Position numbers and translations under genes: made by a program. A stretch of DNA of 64,000 nt from Lentisalinibacter sediminis (GTDB lineage Bacteria > Pseudomonadota > Gammaproteobacteria > Steroidobacterales > Woeseiaceae). Shown piece by piece: positions 17,873 to 27,576 of this stretch. Where the stretch lies: positions 186,001-250,000 of the forward strand of contig NZ_JAPDRF010000002.1 in NCBI RefSeq assembly GCF_040706615.1, given 5' to 3'. The notes under the pieces were generated by a model. That model ran no database searches, was not told where the DNA came from, and saw only the letters and a list, made by a program, of their open reading frames with translations. Every line of letters starts with the position of its first letter. The first letter of the stretch is position 1.

Positions 17873-20008
17873 TTGAACGTCCCCGCTCACCGCCTCGACC
17901 CGCTGCTCCGGCCGCGCTCCATCGCGCTGGTCGGCGCCTCCGCACGCCAGTCGAGCATGGGGCAGCTCGCCCTCGCAAACCTCATCGCCAGCGGCTATGC
18001 GGGGCGCGTCTACCCGGTCAATCCGCGCTACACCGAACTGGCCGGTCTGGAATGCCTGCCGAGCCTCTCCTCGCTGCCCGAGGTGCCGGAGATGGTGATC
18101 TTCGCAGTCTCCGACGAGCGTATCGAAGCCGCGCTGGAAGATGCACTGCAGGCGGGCACGGCCGCCGTCACGATCATGTCCGCACTCGCCGCCCCTGACG
18201 ATGCCGCAGCGCGGGCAGCCGGGCGGCCGGTGCTGCGCGAGCGCATCGCCGCAAGGCTGGCGGAAGCCGGCGTGCTGTGCTGCGGCGGTAACGGCATGGG
18301 CTACTACAACGTCCGGGACCGGGTCTGGGCCACCGGCTTCGATGCCCGCCAGCACGAGCCGCCGGGCAACGTCGCGCTGATCTCGCAATCCGGTGCCGGC
18401 ATGTGCGGCATCGTCGACTGCGACGAGCGCCTCGCCTTCAACCTCGCCGTGTCCACGGGCCAGGAGCTCACGACCGGCGTCGACGAATATCTCGATTTCG
18501 CCCTGGAGCTGCCCGAGACGCGGGCGGTGGGACTGTTCCTCGAGCGGGCACGCAATGCGGCGGGCCTCGCCGCCGGCTTCGCCAAGGCCGGAGAGCGCGG
18601 CATCCCGATCGTCGTGGTCAAGACCGGCCGCACGGCGTGGTCGGCCGAGCTGGCCGTCTCCCACTGCGGCATGCTGGCCGGCGACGACGCGGCCTACGAC
18701 GCCCTGTTCGAGCGCTACGGCGTGCAGCGCGTGCGCGACCTCGACGAACTCGCCAATGCCCTCATCCTGTTCGCACAGCCCCGTCGGCCCGCCGCCGGTG
18801 CGGTCGTCTCCCTGCACGATTCCGGCGGCGAGCGGCAGCTCATGGTGGATCTCGCGGCCGACACCGGCGTCGAACTGACCGACCTCGCCCCTGCCACGGT
18901 GCGCAGACTGGAGGCCGTGCTCGATCCGGAGCTGCCCGCCGTGAACCCGCTGGACGGCTGGAGCCGCGGCGGCGCGGAGGCCGAAGAGCGGATGGCGGAG
19001 GCCCTCGGTATCCTCATGAGCGACCCGGGCGCCGCCATCGGCCTGCTGGTGCACGATCGCGCGCCCTACGGCCGGATCTACGAGAGCTATGTGGACTACA
19101 TGCGCCGCGCGCATGCGGCCAGCGGGAAACCCGTGGTGCTGATCGGCTCGCGGCAGGGCACCGGCAGCGACCCGCTGGTGATCAGCACCACCCGGGATCT
19201 CGGCTTTCCGGTACTCGACGGCGTCCCGGCCGCCCTGGCGGCAGTGCGCTGCCTGCTCGCCTGGCGGGACAGCCGCGAACGGTCCGAACCCGTGGCACCT
19301 CCTGCCCCGGCCGACGCCGGCCCGCGCTGGCGCGAACGACTGGCGGGCGGCGCCTCACCGGACAGTGCCACCGCACTGGCGATGCTGGGGGATTTCGGCA
19401 TCCCCGTCACTGCGAGCGAAATCGCGCATTCCGAGGACGAGGCCGTGGCCGCCTGGCGGCGCGTCGGCGGCCCGGTCGCGCTGAAGACCTCGGCTCCGGG
19501 CATTGCCCATCGCAGCGAGGTCGACGGTGTGCGGCTGGGGCTGAACGAACGCACCCGGGTGGCGCAGACCTGGCGGGAACTCGCCGGCCGCTTCGGCCCT
19601 GCGGTGGAGGTCTCCGCCATGCAGCCCGCCGGCATCGAGGTGCTGCTCGGCATGAGCACGGACCCGGACCTGGGTCCGGTGATCGCCATAGGCACCGGCG
19701 GCATCCATACCGAGCTCCACGCCGATGTCGCCTTCGCCCTGCCGCCCTTCGACGCGGCCTGGGCGCGGCGGCTGATCGAGCGCCTGCGACTGCGCCCGCT
19801 GCTGGACGGCGCGCGGGGCCGGCCGCCGGCCGATGTTGACGCCCTGTGCGACGCGGCCGCAAGATTCTCCGTTATGGCAGCCGAACTCGGCGACGTCATC
19901 CGGGAGATCGACGTCAACCCCCTCCTCGTCCATGCCGGAGGCTGCGTCGCCGTCGACGCGCTCACGGTAATGCACGACGACAAGACCCCAGAGAGGCAAA
20001 CAGCATGA
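17873..20008 (+). CDS. NDP-forming acyl-CoA ligase (fused alpha-beta acetyl-CoA synthetase type)
   Basis: This protein of about 711 residues fuses a CoA-binding Rossmann domain (RPRSIALVGASARQSSMGQLA, about 15-33), two succinyl-CoA-ligase-like domains, and an ATP-grasp domain from about 490. The phosphohistidine is visible in AVSHCGMLAGDDAA (near residue 262), and the ATP-grasp core in VALKTSAPGIAHRSEVDGV. Such enzymes convert an acid, CoA and ATP to acyl-CoA, ADP and phosphate, or run in reverse to make ATP. TTG 17873 is chosen as start because the CoA-binding domain begins at once and no ATG precedes it. The stop overlaps the aldehyde dehydrogenase ATG. Confidence 0.92.
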   Translation: MNVPAHRLDPLLRPRSIALVGASARQSSMGQLALANLIASGYAGRVYPVNPRYTELAGLECLPSLSSLPEVPEMVIFAVSDERIEAALEDALQAGTAAVTIMSALAAPDDAAARAAGRPVLRERIAARLAEAGVLCCGGNGMGYYNVRDRVWATGFDARQHEPPGNVALISQSGAGMCGIVDCDERLAFNLAVSTGQELTTGVDEYLDFALELPETRAVGLFLERARNAAGLAAGFAKAGERGIPIVVVKTGRTAWSAELAVSHCGMLAGDDAAYDALFERYGVQRVRDLDELANALILFAQPRRPAAGAVVSLHDSGGERQLMVDLAADTGVELTDLAPATVRRLEAVLDPELPAVNPLDGWSRGGAEAEERMAEALGILMSDPGAAIGLLVHDRAPYGRIYESYVDYMRRAHAASGKPVVLIGSRQGTGSDPLVISTTRDLGFPVLDGVPAALAAVRCLLAWRDSRERSEPVAPPAPADAGPRWRERLAGGASPDSATALAMLGDFGIPVTASEIAHSEDEAVAAWRRVGGPVALKTSAPGIAHRSEVDGVRLGLNERTRVAQTWRELAGRFGPAVEVSAMQPAGIEVLLGMSTDPDLGPVIAIGTGGIHTELHADVAFALPPFDAAWARRLIERLRLRPLLDGARGRPPADVDALCDAAARFSVMAAELGDVIREIDVNPLLVHAGGCVAVDALTVMHDDKTPERQTA

Positions 20009-21525
20009 CACTGGAAGCACTGGCAGAATACGACGCCCCGCGCTGGCATCAGGCCGCGGACCGACTGAAGAAGCGGCTGGAGACCCGGCTGTTCATCAAC
20101 GGAGAATTCGTGGACGCCATCGACGGCGGCCGCTTCGAGACCGTGAATCCCGCCACCGGCGAAGTGCTCGCCGAGATGGCCGAGGGCACGGCGAAGGATA
20201 TCGATGCCGCCGTCGCCGCGGCGAAGTCCGCCTTCCGCTCGGGCGTGTGGTCGAAGATGGCGCCGCGCAAGCGCATGGAGATCCTGTATCGCTTCGCCGA
20301 TCTCGTGGCGGAGCACGCCGAGGAACTGTCACTCATGGACACGCTGGACATGGGCAAGCCCATCGCCGACATGCTGTCCGTGGACGTGCCGCTGGTGGCG
20401 GACACCATCCGCTTCATGAGCGAGAGCATCGACAAGATCGAGGGCGCCATCACGAATACCGCCAGCGACGCGATGAACCTCGTGCTGCGCGAGCCGCTGG
20501 GCGTGGTGGGGGCGATCTCTCCCTGGAACTATCCGCTGCTGATGGCGGCGTGGAAATATGCGCCGGCGCTTGCGGCCGGCAACACCGTCGTCCTGAAGCC
20601 CGCCGAACAGTCGCCGCTGTCCAATCTGCGCATCGCCGAACTCTTCGTCGAGGCCGGCGGTCCGCCGGGCGTGTTCAACGTGGTGAACGGCATGGGCGAG
20701 ACCGCCGGCAAGGCCCTGGCGCTGCACAACGACGTCGCCAAGATCTCCTTCACCGGCTCCACCGCGGTCGGCAAGCTGATCCTGCAGTACGCCGGACAAT
20801 CCAACATGAAGAAAGTCGGACTGGAATGCGGCGGCAAGTCACCGCAGGTGTTCATGGACGACCTGCCCGACCTCGGACGGGCGGTCGAGACCGCCTACCA
20901 TGCCATCTATGCCAACATGGGCGAGGTGTGCAATGCCGGCTCGCGGATCATGGTGGACCGCAAGATCTACGACGAGTTCGTGGAGCGTTTCGTCGCCGAG
21001 GGCAAGAATGCCTACAAGGCCGGCGATCCGCTCGACCCCGCGACGAACCTCGGTCCGCTCGTGACGCATCAGGATCAGAAGCGGGTGCTCGGCATGATCG
21101 AGACCGGCAGGAAGGAAGGCGCGAAACTGATGTTCGGCGGCACCGCCTCCGAGCAGTATCCCAAGGGCGCCTACGTGGATCCCACGCTGTTCGTCGACGT
21201 GAACAACGACATGACCATCGCCCGCGAGGAGATCTTCGGGCCGGTGGCGAGCGTCATCCCCTTCGACGGCGCCGACGAGGCCATCCGGGTCGCCAACGAC
21301 ACCATCTACGGCCTCGCCGCCAGCATCTGGACCCGCGACATACGCACCGCCCATCGCTTCATCCGGGAATTCGAGGCCGGCATCATCTGGGTCAACACCT
21401 ACGACGAAGCCGACATGACGCAGCCATTCGGTGGCTACAAGCAGTCCGGCAACGCCCGCGACAAGTGCTTCGACAGCCTGCTGGAATACACCCAGACCAA
21501 ATCAGCCTGGATCAGCCTCGCCTGA
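20005..21525 (+). CDS. NAD(P)-dependent aldehyde dehydrogenase (PuuC/BetB-like)
   Basis: This 506-residue enzyme oxidises an aldehyde to the acid. The catalytic Cys is C309 (NMGEVCNAGSR), the general base E274 (VGLECGGKSP), and FTGSTAVGK near 249-257 binds the cofactor. The overall sequence is of the gamma-glutamyl-gamma-aminobutyraldehyde/betaine aldehyde class. GAGAGG lies eight bases before the ATG, which overlaps the upstream stop (ATGA). Next to a PuuA-like ligase and downstream of a polyamine importer, oxidation of an amino-aldehyde is the likely role. Confidence 0.93.
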   Translation: MTLEALAEYDAPRWHQAADRLKKRLETRLFINGEFVDAIDGGRFETVNPATGEVLAEMAEGTAKDIDAAVAAAKSAFRSGVWSKMAPRKRMEILYRFADLVAEHAEELSLMDTLDMGKPIADMLSVDVPLVADTIRFMSESIDKIEGAITNTASDAMNLVLREPLGVVGAISPWNYPLLMAAWKYAPALAAGNTVVLKPAEQSPLSNLRIAELFVEAGGPPGVFNVVNGMGETAGKALALHNDVAKISFTGSTAVGKLILQYAGQSNMKKVGLECGGKSPQVFMDDLPDLGRAVETAYHAIYANMGEVCNAGSRIMVDRKIYDEFVERFVAEGKNAYKAGDPLDPATNLGPLVTHQDQKRVLGMIETGRKEGAKLMFGGTASEQYPKGAYVDPTLFVDVNNDMTIAREEIFGPVASVIPFDGADEAIRVANDTIYGLAASIWTRDIRTAHRFIREFEAGIIWVNTYDEADMTQPFGGYKQSGNARDKCFDSLLEYTQTKSAWISLA

Positions 21526-21566
21526 GGCGGGCGACGGTACCCGCAGGCAGGGGAGGAGGAAGAAGA

Positions 21567-22943
21567 ATGGCAGCGCCCGACGGAAGGCTGGAGGAGTACC
21601 TCGCCGCGCACCCCGACTGCGGCATGATGGAGCTGCTGATCGCCGACATGGTGGGCGTACTGCGCGGCAAGCGCGTGCTGCCGGAGGAGTTCGCAAAGGT
21701 CTTCTCGAAGGGCTTCAACATCCCGGGCAGCGTGGTCATGCTCGACTCCATGGGCGCCGTGATAGCCGGCCTGCCCTACGGTGCCGACGACGGCGACCCG
21801 GATGTCTACGCCCGGCCGATCCCGGAGACCCTGGCGCCGATCCCCTGGGCGCGGCGGGACTGTGCCCAGGTGCTTTTCTCCCTGTACGAACGCGACGGCG
21901 CCCCCTACTTCGCCGACCCCCGCCACGTACTCGAACGCGCCGCGCTGCCTCTCAGAGAGATGGGGCTCACGATCGTCATGGCGGTCGAGCTCGAGTTCTA
22001 TCTGCTGGATGCGGCGCACACCGGCGTCGCGCCCCGCATGCCGGCGATCATCGGCACCGGCCACGGCCAGCGAGGCGAACAGGTCTATCACCCGCAGGAT
22101 CTGTGGGACATCGAGGAGTTCCTGGACGAGCTCATGGCGATGTGCCAGGCGCAGTCGCTGCCGGTCGGCACCACCATCTCCGAGTTCGCCCCGGGGCAGT
22201 TCGAGGTCAATCTCCATCACGTCGCGGACCCGCTGGCGGCCTGTGACCACGCGGTGCTGCTGAAACGGGTCATCCGCGCCGTCGCACGCCGCCACGGTAC
22301 CGCGGCCTGTTTCATGGCGAAGCCGTTCGGCGAATACACGGGCAACGGCCTGCACCTGCACGTGAGCCTGGTGCGCGCGGACGGCAGCAATTTCTTCTCC
22401 GGCGGCGATCCGGCTCTCGCCGAAGCGCCCTTCGACGCCGCGCTGCGCCATGCCATCGGCGGGCTGCAGGAGACCATGGCGGACGCCATGGCCATCTTCG
22501 CGCCGAACGCCAATTCCTACCGCCGGCTGCGGCCTGATTTCTTCGCCCCGGTGACGCCGAACTGGGGTGTGAATCACCGCGGCGTGTCGCTGCGCATCCC
22601 GCTGTCGGGACCGAACAACCTGCGCATCGAACACCGCACGGCCGGCGCGGACGCGAACCCCTATCTGGTGGCGGCCGCCGTGCTCGCCGGCATCCACCAT
22701 GGCATCAGCCGCGGCATCGAGCCGGGCCCGATGGTGGCCGAGGGCGCGAGCATCGAACCCGAGGTGACCCTGCCGATACGCTGGGAGGCGGCGCTGGAGC
22801 ATTTCGGCGCCAGCGGCTTCCTGCATGAGTACCTGGGCGACGAGTACTGCCGGGTCTACGAGCATGCGCGCCGGGTCGAGAACCAGCGCATCCACAACGA
22901 GATAACCGACCGTGATTACCAATGGTATCTGAGGAACGTCTGA
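21567..22943 (+). CDS. Glutamine synthetase-like gamma-glutamyl amine ligase (PuuA-type)
   Basis: This 458-residue protein has the full GS fold: N-terminal beta-grasp with VGVLRGKRVLP, then the metal and ATP sites VELEFYL (E-x-E), EFAPGQFEVN, NGLHLHVSL and PNWGVNHRGVSLRIP, and RIEHRTAGADANPYL. The end, DYQWYLRNV, is typical of PuuA and related amine ligases instead of the ammonia-using GlnA. Such enzymes join glutamate to a primary amine (putrescine, methylamine, ethanolamine) using ATP. A strong GGGGAGGAGGAAG precedes the ATG. It probably protects the imported amine as a gamma-glutamyl derivative for later oxidation. Confidence 0.9.
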   Translation: MAAPDGRLEEYLAAHPDCGMMELLIADMVGVLRGKRVLPEEFAKVFSKGFNIPGSVVMLDSMGAVIAGLPYGADDGDPDVYARPIPETLAPIPWARRDCAQVLFSLYERDGAPYFADPRHVLERAALPLREMGLTIVMAVELEFYLLDAAHTGVAPRMPAIIGTGHGQRGEQVYHPQDLWDIEEFLDELMAMCQAQSLPVGTTISEFAPGQFEVNLHHVADPLAACDHAVLLKRVIRAVARRHGTAACFMAKPFGEYTGNGLHLHVSLVRADGSNFFSGGDPALAEAPFDAALRHAIGGLQETMADAMAIFAPNANSYRRLRPDFFAPVTPNWGVNHRGVSLRIPLSGPNNLRIEHRTAGADANPYLVAAAVLAGIHHGISRGIEPGPMVAEGASIEPEVTLPIRWEAALEHFGASGFLHEYLGDEYCRVYEHARRVENQRIHNEITDRDYQWYLRNV

Positions 22944-22967
22944 ACGACGCTCCCGGGGAGCCGGAAA

Positions 22968-24362
22968 ATGAAGCCGGAATCCGGCCGAGCACACTACTGG
23001 CTGCCGACCCGCGCGGGCGAGCGGGCCAGCCTGGCGGCGATAAGCGGGCCGCTGATCGCCGCGTACCTGGTCGAGATGGCAATGCTGATCATCGACATGA
23101 TTATCGTCGGCCACCTCGGCAGTATCGAACTCGCCGCGGTGGGCCTGGCCGGCGACTGGTTCTATGTGTTGCTGCTGATCGGTATGGGCACGGTTTCGAT
23201 GGTCGCCGTGCTGGTGGCCCAGGCCCGGGGCCGCGGGGACATGCAGGCGGCCGGGCGGGTGGTCGAGCAGGGCCTGCTCGTCGCCACGGTGTTCTCGCTG
23301 CCGGTGATGATCGCCACCTGGTATCTCGCGCCGCTGCTCGGGCTGGCCGCCCAGGACCCCCGGGTGGTGGCGGCCGTCGCTCCCTACGCCCAGGCACTGA
23401 CGTTCGCGGTGCTGCCGATCCTGTGGTTCACGGTCCTCAGGAATTACGTCACCGCGGTCGAGAAGCCGATGGTGATCTTCGTTCTGTCGGTCGCGGCGCT
23501 GATACTGAACGCCGGGCTGAACTACACGCTGGTGTTCGGCCATTTCGGCTTCCCGGCGCTGGGCGTGCTCGGTGCCGGCCTCGGCACGACCATCGTCAGC
23601 TGGCTGATGTTTGTCGCGCTGGCCATCCATGTGGGCGGACGGGGCGGCCTGCGCGTACGCTGGTCGCGCGCGATCCTGCGTCCGGATCGGCCACTGGCCG
23701 GGAAGCTCGTGTCGCTCGGCCTGCCGGTGGCGGGGGCGCAGCTGCTCTCCGGGGGCATGTTCACGGTGGCGGCCGTGCTGGTGGGACTGCTGGGCGCCGT
23801 ACAGCTGGCGGCGCAGCAGATCGTCTACACGGTGGTCTACGTCTCGCTCAGCGTCGCGGCCGGCCTCGGCGATGCCGTGCGGGTGCGCGTCGCGTTCGGC
23901 ACCGGCAAGGGCAGTCCGCCGGCGGCGCGTCAGGCCGCTGCCATCACGCTGCGCATGGGGCTGGCGGTGCTCGGCATCGCCGCCGTAGTGCTCTGGTTCT
24001 TTCCGGCGGCGATCGTCGAACTGTTCCTCGACCCGGCGCAACCGGACGCGCGCGCGGTACGCGAGGCGGCGGCCTCCTTCGCCTTCGCGGCCGGCCTGTT
24101 CCAGCTGCTGATCGGGCTGCAGATCATCGCCGCCAACGCCATGCGAGGACTGGGCGACACGCGCACACCGATGCTCTATGCCGTGCTGGGCTACTGGCTG
24201 CTCGGCCTCGGCAGCGGCACGGTGATGTGCTTCGTCTTCTGTCTGGGCGGCGTCGGCCTGTGGTGGGGCATGACGGGCGGCGTCGCCGTCTCCTCCACGC
24301 TCATGACACTCGCCTTCTTCCGCAAGGCCTCGGGCATGCAGCCCGTGGCGCTAACTTCATGA
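22968..24362 (+). CDS. MATE-family multidrug/toxin exporter
   Basis: This 464-residue integral membrane protein has twelve predicted helices in two similar halves, with MLIIDMIIVGHLGSIELAAVGLA near the start (MATE signature) and a matching segment in the second half (GAVQLAAQQIVYTVVYVSLS). MATE proteins expel organic cations with Na+ or H+ antiport. GGGGAG precedes the ATG, and the gene sits 24 bp behind the GS-like gene. In this operon it may export excess substrate amine or a toxic intermediate. NorM-type substrate choice cannot be read from the sequence. Confidence 0.92.
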   Translation: MKPESGRAHYWLPTRAGERASLAAISGPLIAAYLVEMAMLIIDMIIVGHLGSIELAAVGLAGDWFYVLLLIGMGTVSMVAVLVAQARGRGDMQAAGRVVEQGLLVATVFSLPVMIATWYLAPLLGLAAQDPRVVAAVAPYAQALTFAVLPILWFTVLRNYVTAVEKPMVIFVLSVAALILNAGLNYTLVFGHFGFPALGVLGAGLGTTIVSWLMFVALAIHVGGRGGLRVRWSRAILRPDRPLAGKLVSLGLPVAGAQLLSGGMFTVAAVLVGLLGAVQLAAQQIVYTVVYVSLSVAAGLGDAVRVRVAFGTGKGSPPAARQAAAITLRMGLAVLGIAAVVLWFFPAAIVELFLDPAQPDARAVREAAASFAFAAGLFQLLIGLQIIAANAMRGLGDTRTPMLYAVLGYWLLGLGSGTVMCFVFCLGGVGLWWGMTGGVAVSSTLMTLAFFRKASGMQPVALTS

Positions 24363-24392
24363 ACCGGGCGCACCGGACGGGGCAGGGATAAC

Positions 24393-26009
24393 TTGAAGAC
24401 TTACGATGCCATCGTCGTCGGCGCAGGCCACAACGGCCTGACCACCGCGGCCTTCCTGGCGAAAGCCGGCCTCGACGTCGTGGTCGTCGAGAAGAACGAC
24501 TACATCGGCGGCGCCGCGGTGAGCCGCAATCTCTACGACGACTGGATCTACTCCAACTGCTCCTACGTATGCAGCCTGCTGCGGCCCGAGATCTACCGGG
24601 CGCTGGACCTGTCCCGGCACGGCCTCCAGGTCACACCCTACGGCGGCAGCGTCACCTTCACCCGGGACGGCGACTATCTCGGCAGCTACTGGGACCACGA
24701 AGTCGCCCACCGGGAGATGGCGCGCCATTCCAAACGCGATGCGGATGCGTATCAGCGCTACTCCGCCGAGGTGATGCGTCAGACCCGCTTCATCCGCGAC
24801 TTCCTGCTGCGCACGCCCCCGGACCCCACCTCCTTCCGACCGCGCGACCTGCGCGAACTCGCCCTGATCGGCGGCCGGCTGCTCGAGATGGACGAGGAGG
24901 CGATCTACGACACGATCCGCTTCTGGACCATGAGCATCGGCGAGTATCTGGAGGAGTTCTTCGAGACGGACGTCATCAAGGCCCATCTCGCCGGCAGCGG
25001 CATCATCGGCACGGCGCTCGGGCCGTATTCGCCGGGTACCGCCTACGTGCTGCTGCATCATTACATGGGCGAGGTGGACGGCAACATCGGGGCCTGGGGC
25101 TTCGCGCGGGGCGGCATGGGCGCGGTCAGCAACGCGATCGCCAGTGCACTGCAGTCCTTCGGCGGCGAGATACGCACCAACGCCGAGGTGAGCCGCATCA
25201 TCGTCAGAGACGGACGGGTGCAGGGCGTGGCACTGGCCAACGGCGACGAGATCCGCGGTCACCGGGTCATATCGAACCTGGACGTGAAGCGGACCTTCCT
25301 GAACGTGATGGACCGCGGCGACCTCGACGACGAGTTCGTCCGCCGGGTGGAGAACTTCCACATCCGCGGCTCCTCCGGCAAGCTCAATATCGCACTGGAC
25401 GGGCTGCCCACCTTCCCTGCGCTGCCGGAGTCGAGCCAGCTCATGAACGCGGACATGCACTTCATCGACTCGCTGGAGCGCATGGAACGGGCCTACGACG
25501 ACTGGAAGGCGAAGACCTGGTCGAAGGACCCCTACGTCGACCTGGTGATCCCCACGGTCTCCGATCCCACCATGGCCCCGCCCGGCAAGCACTTCATGAG
25601 CTGCTTCGTGCAGTACTGCCCGCCGGAGCTGGATACCGGCGAATGGACCGACGCCGACCGCGACGCTTTCGGCCAGACGGTGATCGACCAGATCGCCGAG
25701 TACAGCCCGGATTTCAAGGATCTGATCCTGCACGTCGAGATCCGCACGCCGCGGGAACTCGAAGCCGAGGTCGGCCTCACCGAGGGCAACATCTTCCAGG
25801 GCGAACTCACCATGGACCAGCTCCTGTTCAACCGGCCCGTGCCCGGCTTCGCCCAGTACCGCGGACCGGTGAAGGGACTCTACATGTGTTCCTCCAGCAC
25901 CCATCCCGGCGGCGGCGTGATGGCTGCGCCGGGAGCCAACGCGGCGCGGGAGATCCTGCGCGACATCAGGAAGCCCTCGACAGTACCGGAGAACTTCGGC
26001 GATGACTGA
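24393..26009 (+). CDS. FAD/NAD(P)-dependent oxidoreductase, phytoene dehydrogenase-like, copy 1
   Basis: This 538-residue flavoprotein starts at TTG 24393 with AGGGA five bases upstream. The dinucleotide motif follows directly (VVGAGHNGLTTAAFLAKAG, residues 8-26, then EKNDYIGGAA), and a C-terminal FAD motif reads STHPGGGVMAAPG. The family (COG1233) includes carotenoid desaturases, but many members occur outside carotenoid clusters and oxidise amines or other compounds. No crtB or other carotenoid gene is present here. The downstream gene is a paralogue whose start overlaps this stop by 8 bp, so a heteromeric enzyme is possible. Confidence 0.88.
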   Translation: MKTYDAIVVGAGHNGLTTAAFLAKAGLDVVVVEKNDYIGGAAVSRNLYDDWIYSNCSYVCSLLRPEIYRALDLSRHGLQVTPYGGSVTFTRDGDYLGSYWDHEVAHREMARHSKRDADAYQRYSAEVMRQTRFIRDFLLRTPPDPTSFRPRDLRELALIGGRLLEMDEEAIYDTIRFWTMSIGEYLEEFFETDVIKAHLAGSGIIGTALGPYSPGTAYVLLHHYMGEVDGNIGAWGFARGGMGAVSNAIASALQSFGGEIRTNAEVSRIIVRDGRVQGVALANGDEIRGHRVISNLDVKRTFLNVMDRGDLDDEFVRRVENFHIRGSSGKLNIALDGLPTFPALPESSQLMNADMHFIDSLERMERAYDDWKAKTWSKDPYVDLVIPTVSDPTMAPPGKHFMSCFVQYCPPELDTGEWTDADRDAFGQTVIDQIAEYSPDFKDLILHVEIRTPRELEAEVGLTEGNIFQGELTMDQLLFNRPVPGFAQYRGPVKGLYMCSSSTHPGGGVMAAPGANAAREILRDIRKPSTVPENFGDD

Positions 26010-27576
26010 AAAGAAGACGGCCGAGGTGATCGTGATCGGTGCCGGGCATAACGGCCTCGCCTGCGCGGCCTATCTTGCCCGCGCAGGACGCGACGTGCTG
26101 GTGCTGGAGGCCGCCGACGGCGTCGGCGGCGCCGCCGCCACGCGGAGTTTCGCCGACGGCTTCCGCGTCTCCGGCTGCGCTCACCTCCTCTACCAGCTGC
26201 AACCGCAGGTGGCCGGTGAACTCGAACTCGCCCGTTTCGGTCTCGAGATGGCCGTGGCCGATGCGGCGACCACGGCCCTGTCACCCGACGGACACCACGT
26301 GCGCATCCGGGGCGCGGACCTCGAAGGCCGCGTGACCGAGCGCGATCGTGCCGGTCTGAGCGAATTCCGCGAGCGCATGCTGCGATTCGCGAAGCTGCTC
26401 GGCCCGTATCTGAATCGCCGCCCGCCGCTGCTCGTGAACAACGACACGGCGGACAAGATGACGATCGGCCGGCTCGGACTCGACATCCGCCGCCTGGGGC
26501 GGAAAGAGATGCAGGAGTTTCTGCGTCTGATCGCCATCAATATCTACGATGTCCTGCACGAGCATTTCGACACGGAACTCGTGCAGGGCGCCCTGGCACT
26601 CGACGCCGTGCTCGGGACCCATCTGGGACCGCGCTCTCCCAACAGCCTGCTCACCTACATCCATCGGCTCACCGGCGAGATCGACGGTAACCCCGGCGCA
26701 ATTGCACTACCGAAGGGCGGCATGGGCCGCGTCGGCGAGGCTTTCGCCGGTGCCGCCCGAGCCGCCGGGGTCGACATCCGCTGCGATGCCCCGGTGCGAC
26801 GCATCCGGGTGGACAACGGCCGCGTGGTCGGCGTCGAGCTGGAGGACGGGGAGAGGATCGACGCCCTCACCGTCGTCTCCAACGCCGACCCGAAGACCAC
26901 GGTGCTGGGATTGCTCGGGGCCCGGCACGTCGAGACGGGCTTCACCCGGCGCATCCGCAACCTGCGCATGCGGGGCAATGCGGCGAAGCTGCATCTCGCG
27001 CTCGACGGTCTGCCCGAGTTCGCCGGCGTCGATCCGTCCGCGCTGGACGGCCGCCTCGTCATCGCGCCGGACATGGACTACGTCGAGCGTGCCTTCAACC
27101 CCGCCAAGTACGGGCAGTGGTCGGCGGAGCCGGTCATCGAGATCACGGTCCCGAGCGTCGGCGATCCGTCGCTGGCGCCGCCGGGCAGGCACGTCCTCTC
27201 GGCCGTGGTGCAGTACGCGCCCTATCGGCTGGACGGCGGCTGGGACGAGACGCAGACCGGCGTGTTCCGCGATCTGGTGATCGACACCATCGCCGCGTAC
27301 GCGCCGGGGCTGCGTGACCGGATCGTTGCTGCGGAGCTGCTGAGTCCGGCGGACATCGAGCGCCTCTACCGCATGGGCGGCGGCCACTGGCACCAAGGGG
27401 AACTCGCGCTGGATCAGTTCCTGTTCACCCGGCCCGTGCCCGGCGCCGCGCAGTATGCGCTGCCGGCGGAGGGGCTCTACCTCTGCGGCGCCGGCGCGCA
27501 CCCGGGCGGCAGCATCACCGGCGCGGCGGGCCGCAATGCCGCGACCGAGATACTGAAACGGGAGGGACCGTCATGA
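26002..27576 (+). CDS. FAD/NAD(P)-dependent oxidoreductase, phytoene dehydrogenase-like, copy 2
   Basis: This 524-residue flavoprotein is a paralogue of the preceding gene: VIGAGHNGLACAAYLARAG at the start, then GVGGAAATR, and near the end QGELALDQFLFTRPVPGAAQY and GAHPGGSITGAAG, each aligning with the same region of copy 1. Reading starts at ATG 26002 inside the end of copy 1, and its own stop overlaps the aminomethyltransferase start (ATGA). Coupled translation of both flavoproteins with a GcvT-like protein points to oxidation of an N-methyl or N-alkyl group followed by one-carbon transfer, by analogy with dimethylglycine/sarcosine systems. Confidence 0.88.
   Translation: MTEKKTAEVIVIGAGHNGLACAAYLARAGRDVLVLEAADGVGGAAATRSFADGFRVSGCAHLLYQLQPQVAGELELARFGLEMAVADAATTALSPDGHHVRIRGADLEGRVTERDRAGLSEFRERMLRFAKLLGPYLNRRPPLLVNNDTADKMTIGRLGLDIRRLGRKEMQEFLRLIAINIYDVLHEHFDTELVQGALALDAVLGTHLGPRSPNSLLTYIHRLTGEIDGNPGAIALPKGGMGRVGEAFAGAARAAGVDIRCDAPVRRIRVDNGRVVGVELEDGERIDALTVVSNADPKTTVLGLLGARHVETGFTRRIRNLRMRGNAAKLHLALDGLPEFAGVDPSALDGRLVIAPDMDYVERAFNPAKYGQWSAEPVIEITVPSVGDPSLAPPGRHVLSAVVQYAPYRLDGGWDETQTGVFRDLVIDTIAAYAPGLRDRIVAAELLSPADIERLYRMGGGHWHQGELALDQFLFTRPVPGAAQYALPAEGLYLCGAGAHPGGSITGAAGRNAATEILKREGPS

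Noticed and set aside
21435..24041. Minus-strand open frame of 868 codons over the GS-like and MATE genes
   Set aside because: Antisense shadow of two clear genes; composition is His/Arg/Gln-rich and matches no family.
24393..27576. Carotenoid (crtI) genes
   Set aside because: The flavoproteins look like phytoene dehydrogenases, but no crtB, crtE or crtY lies nearby and the neighbours are amine-metabolism genes.
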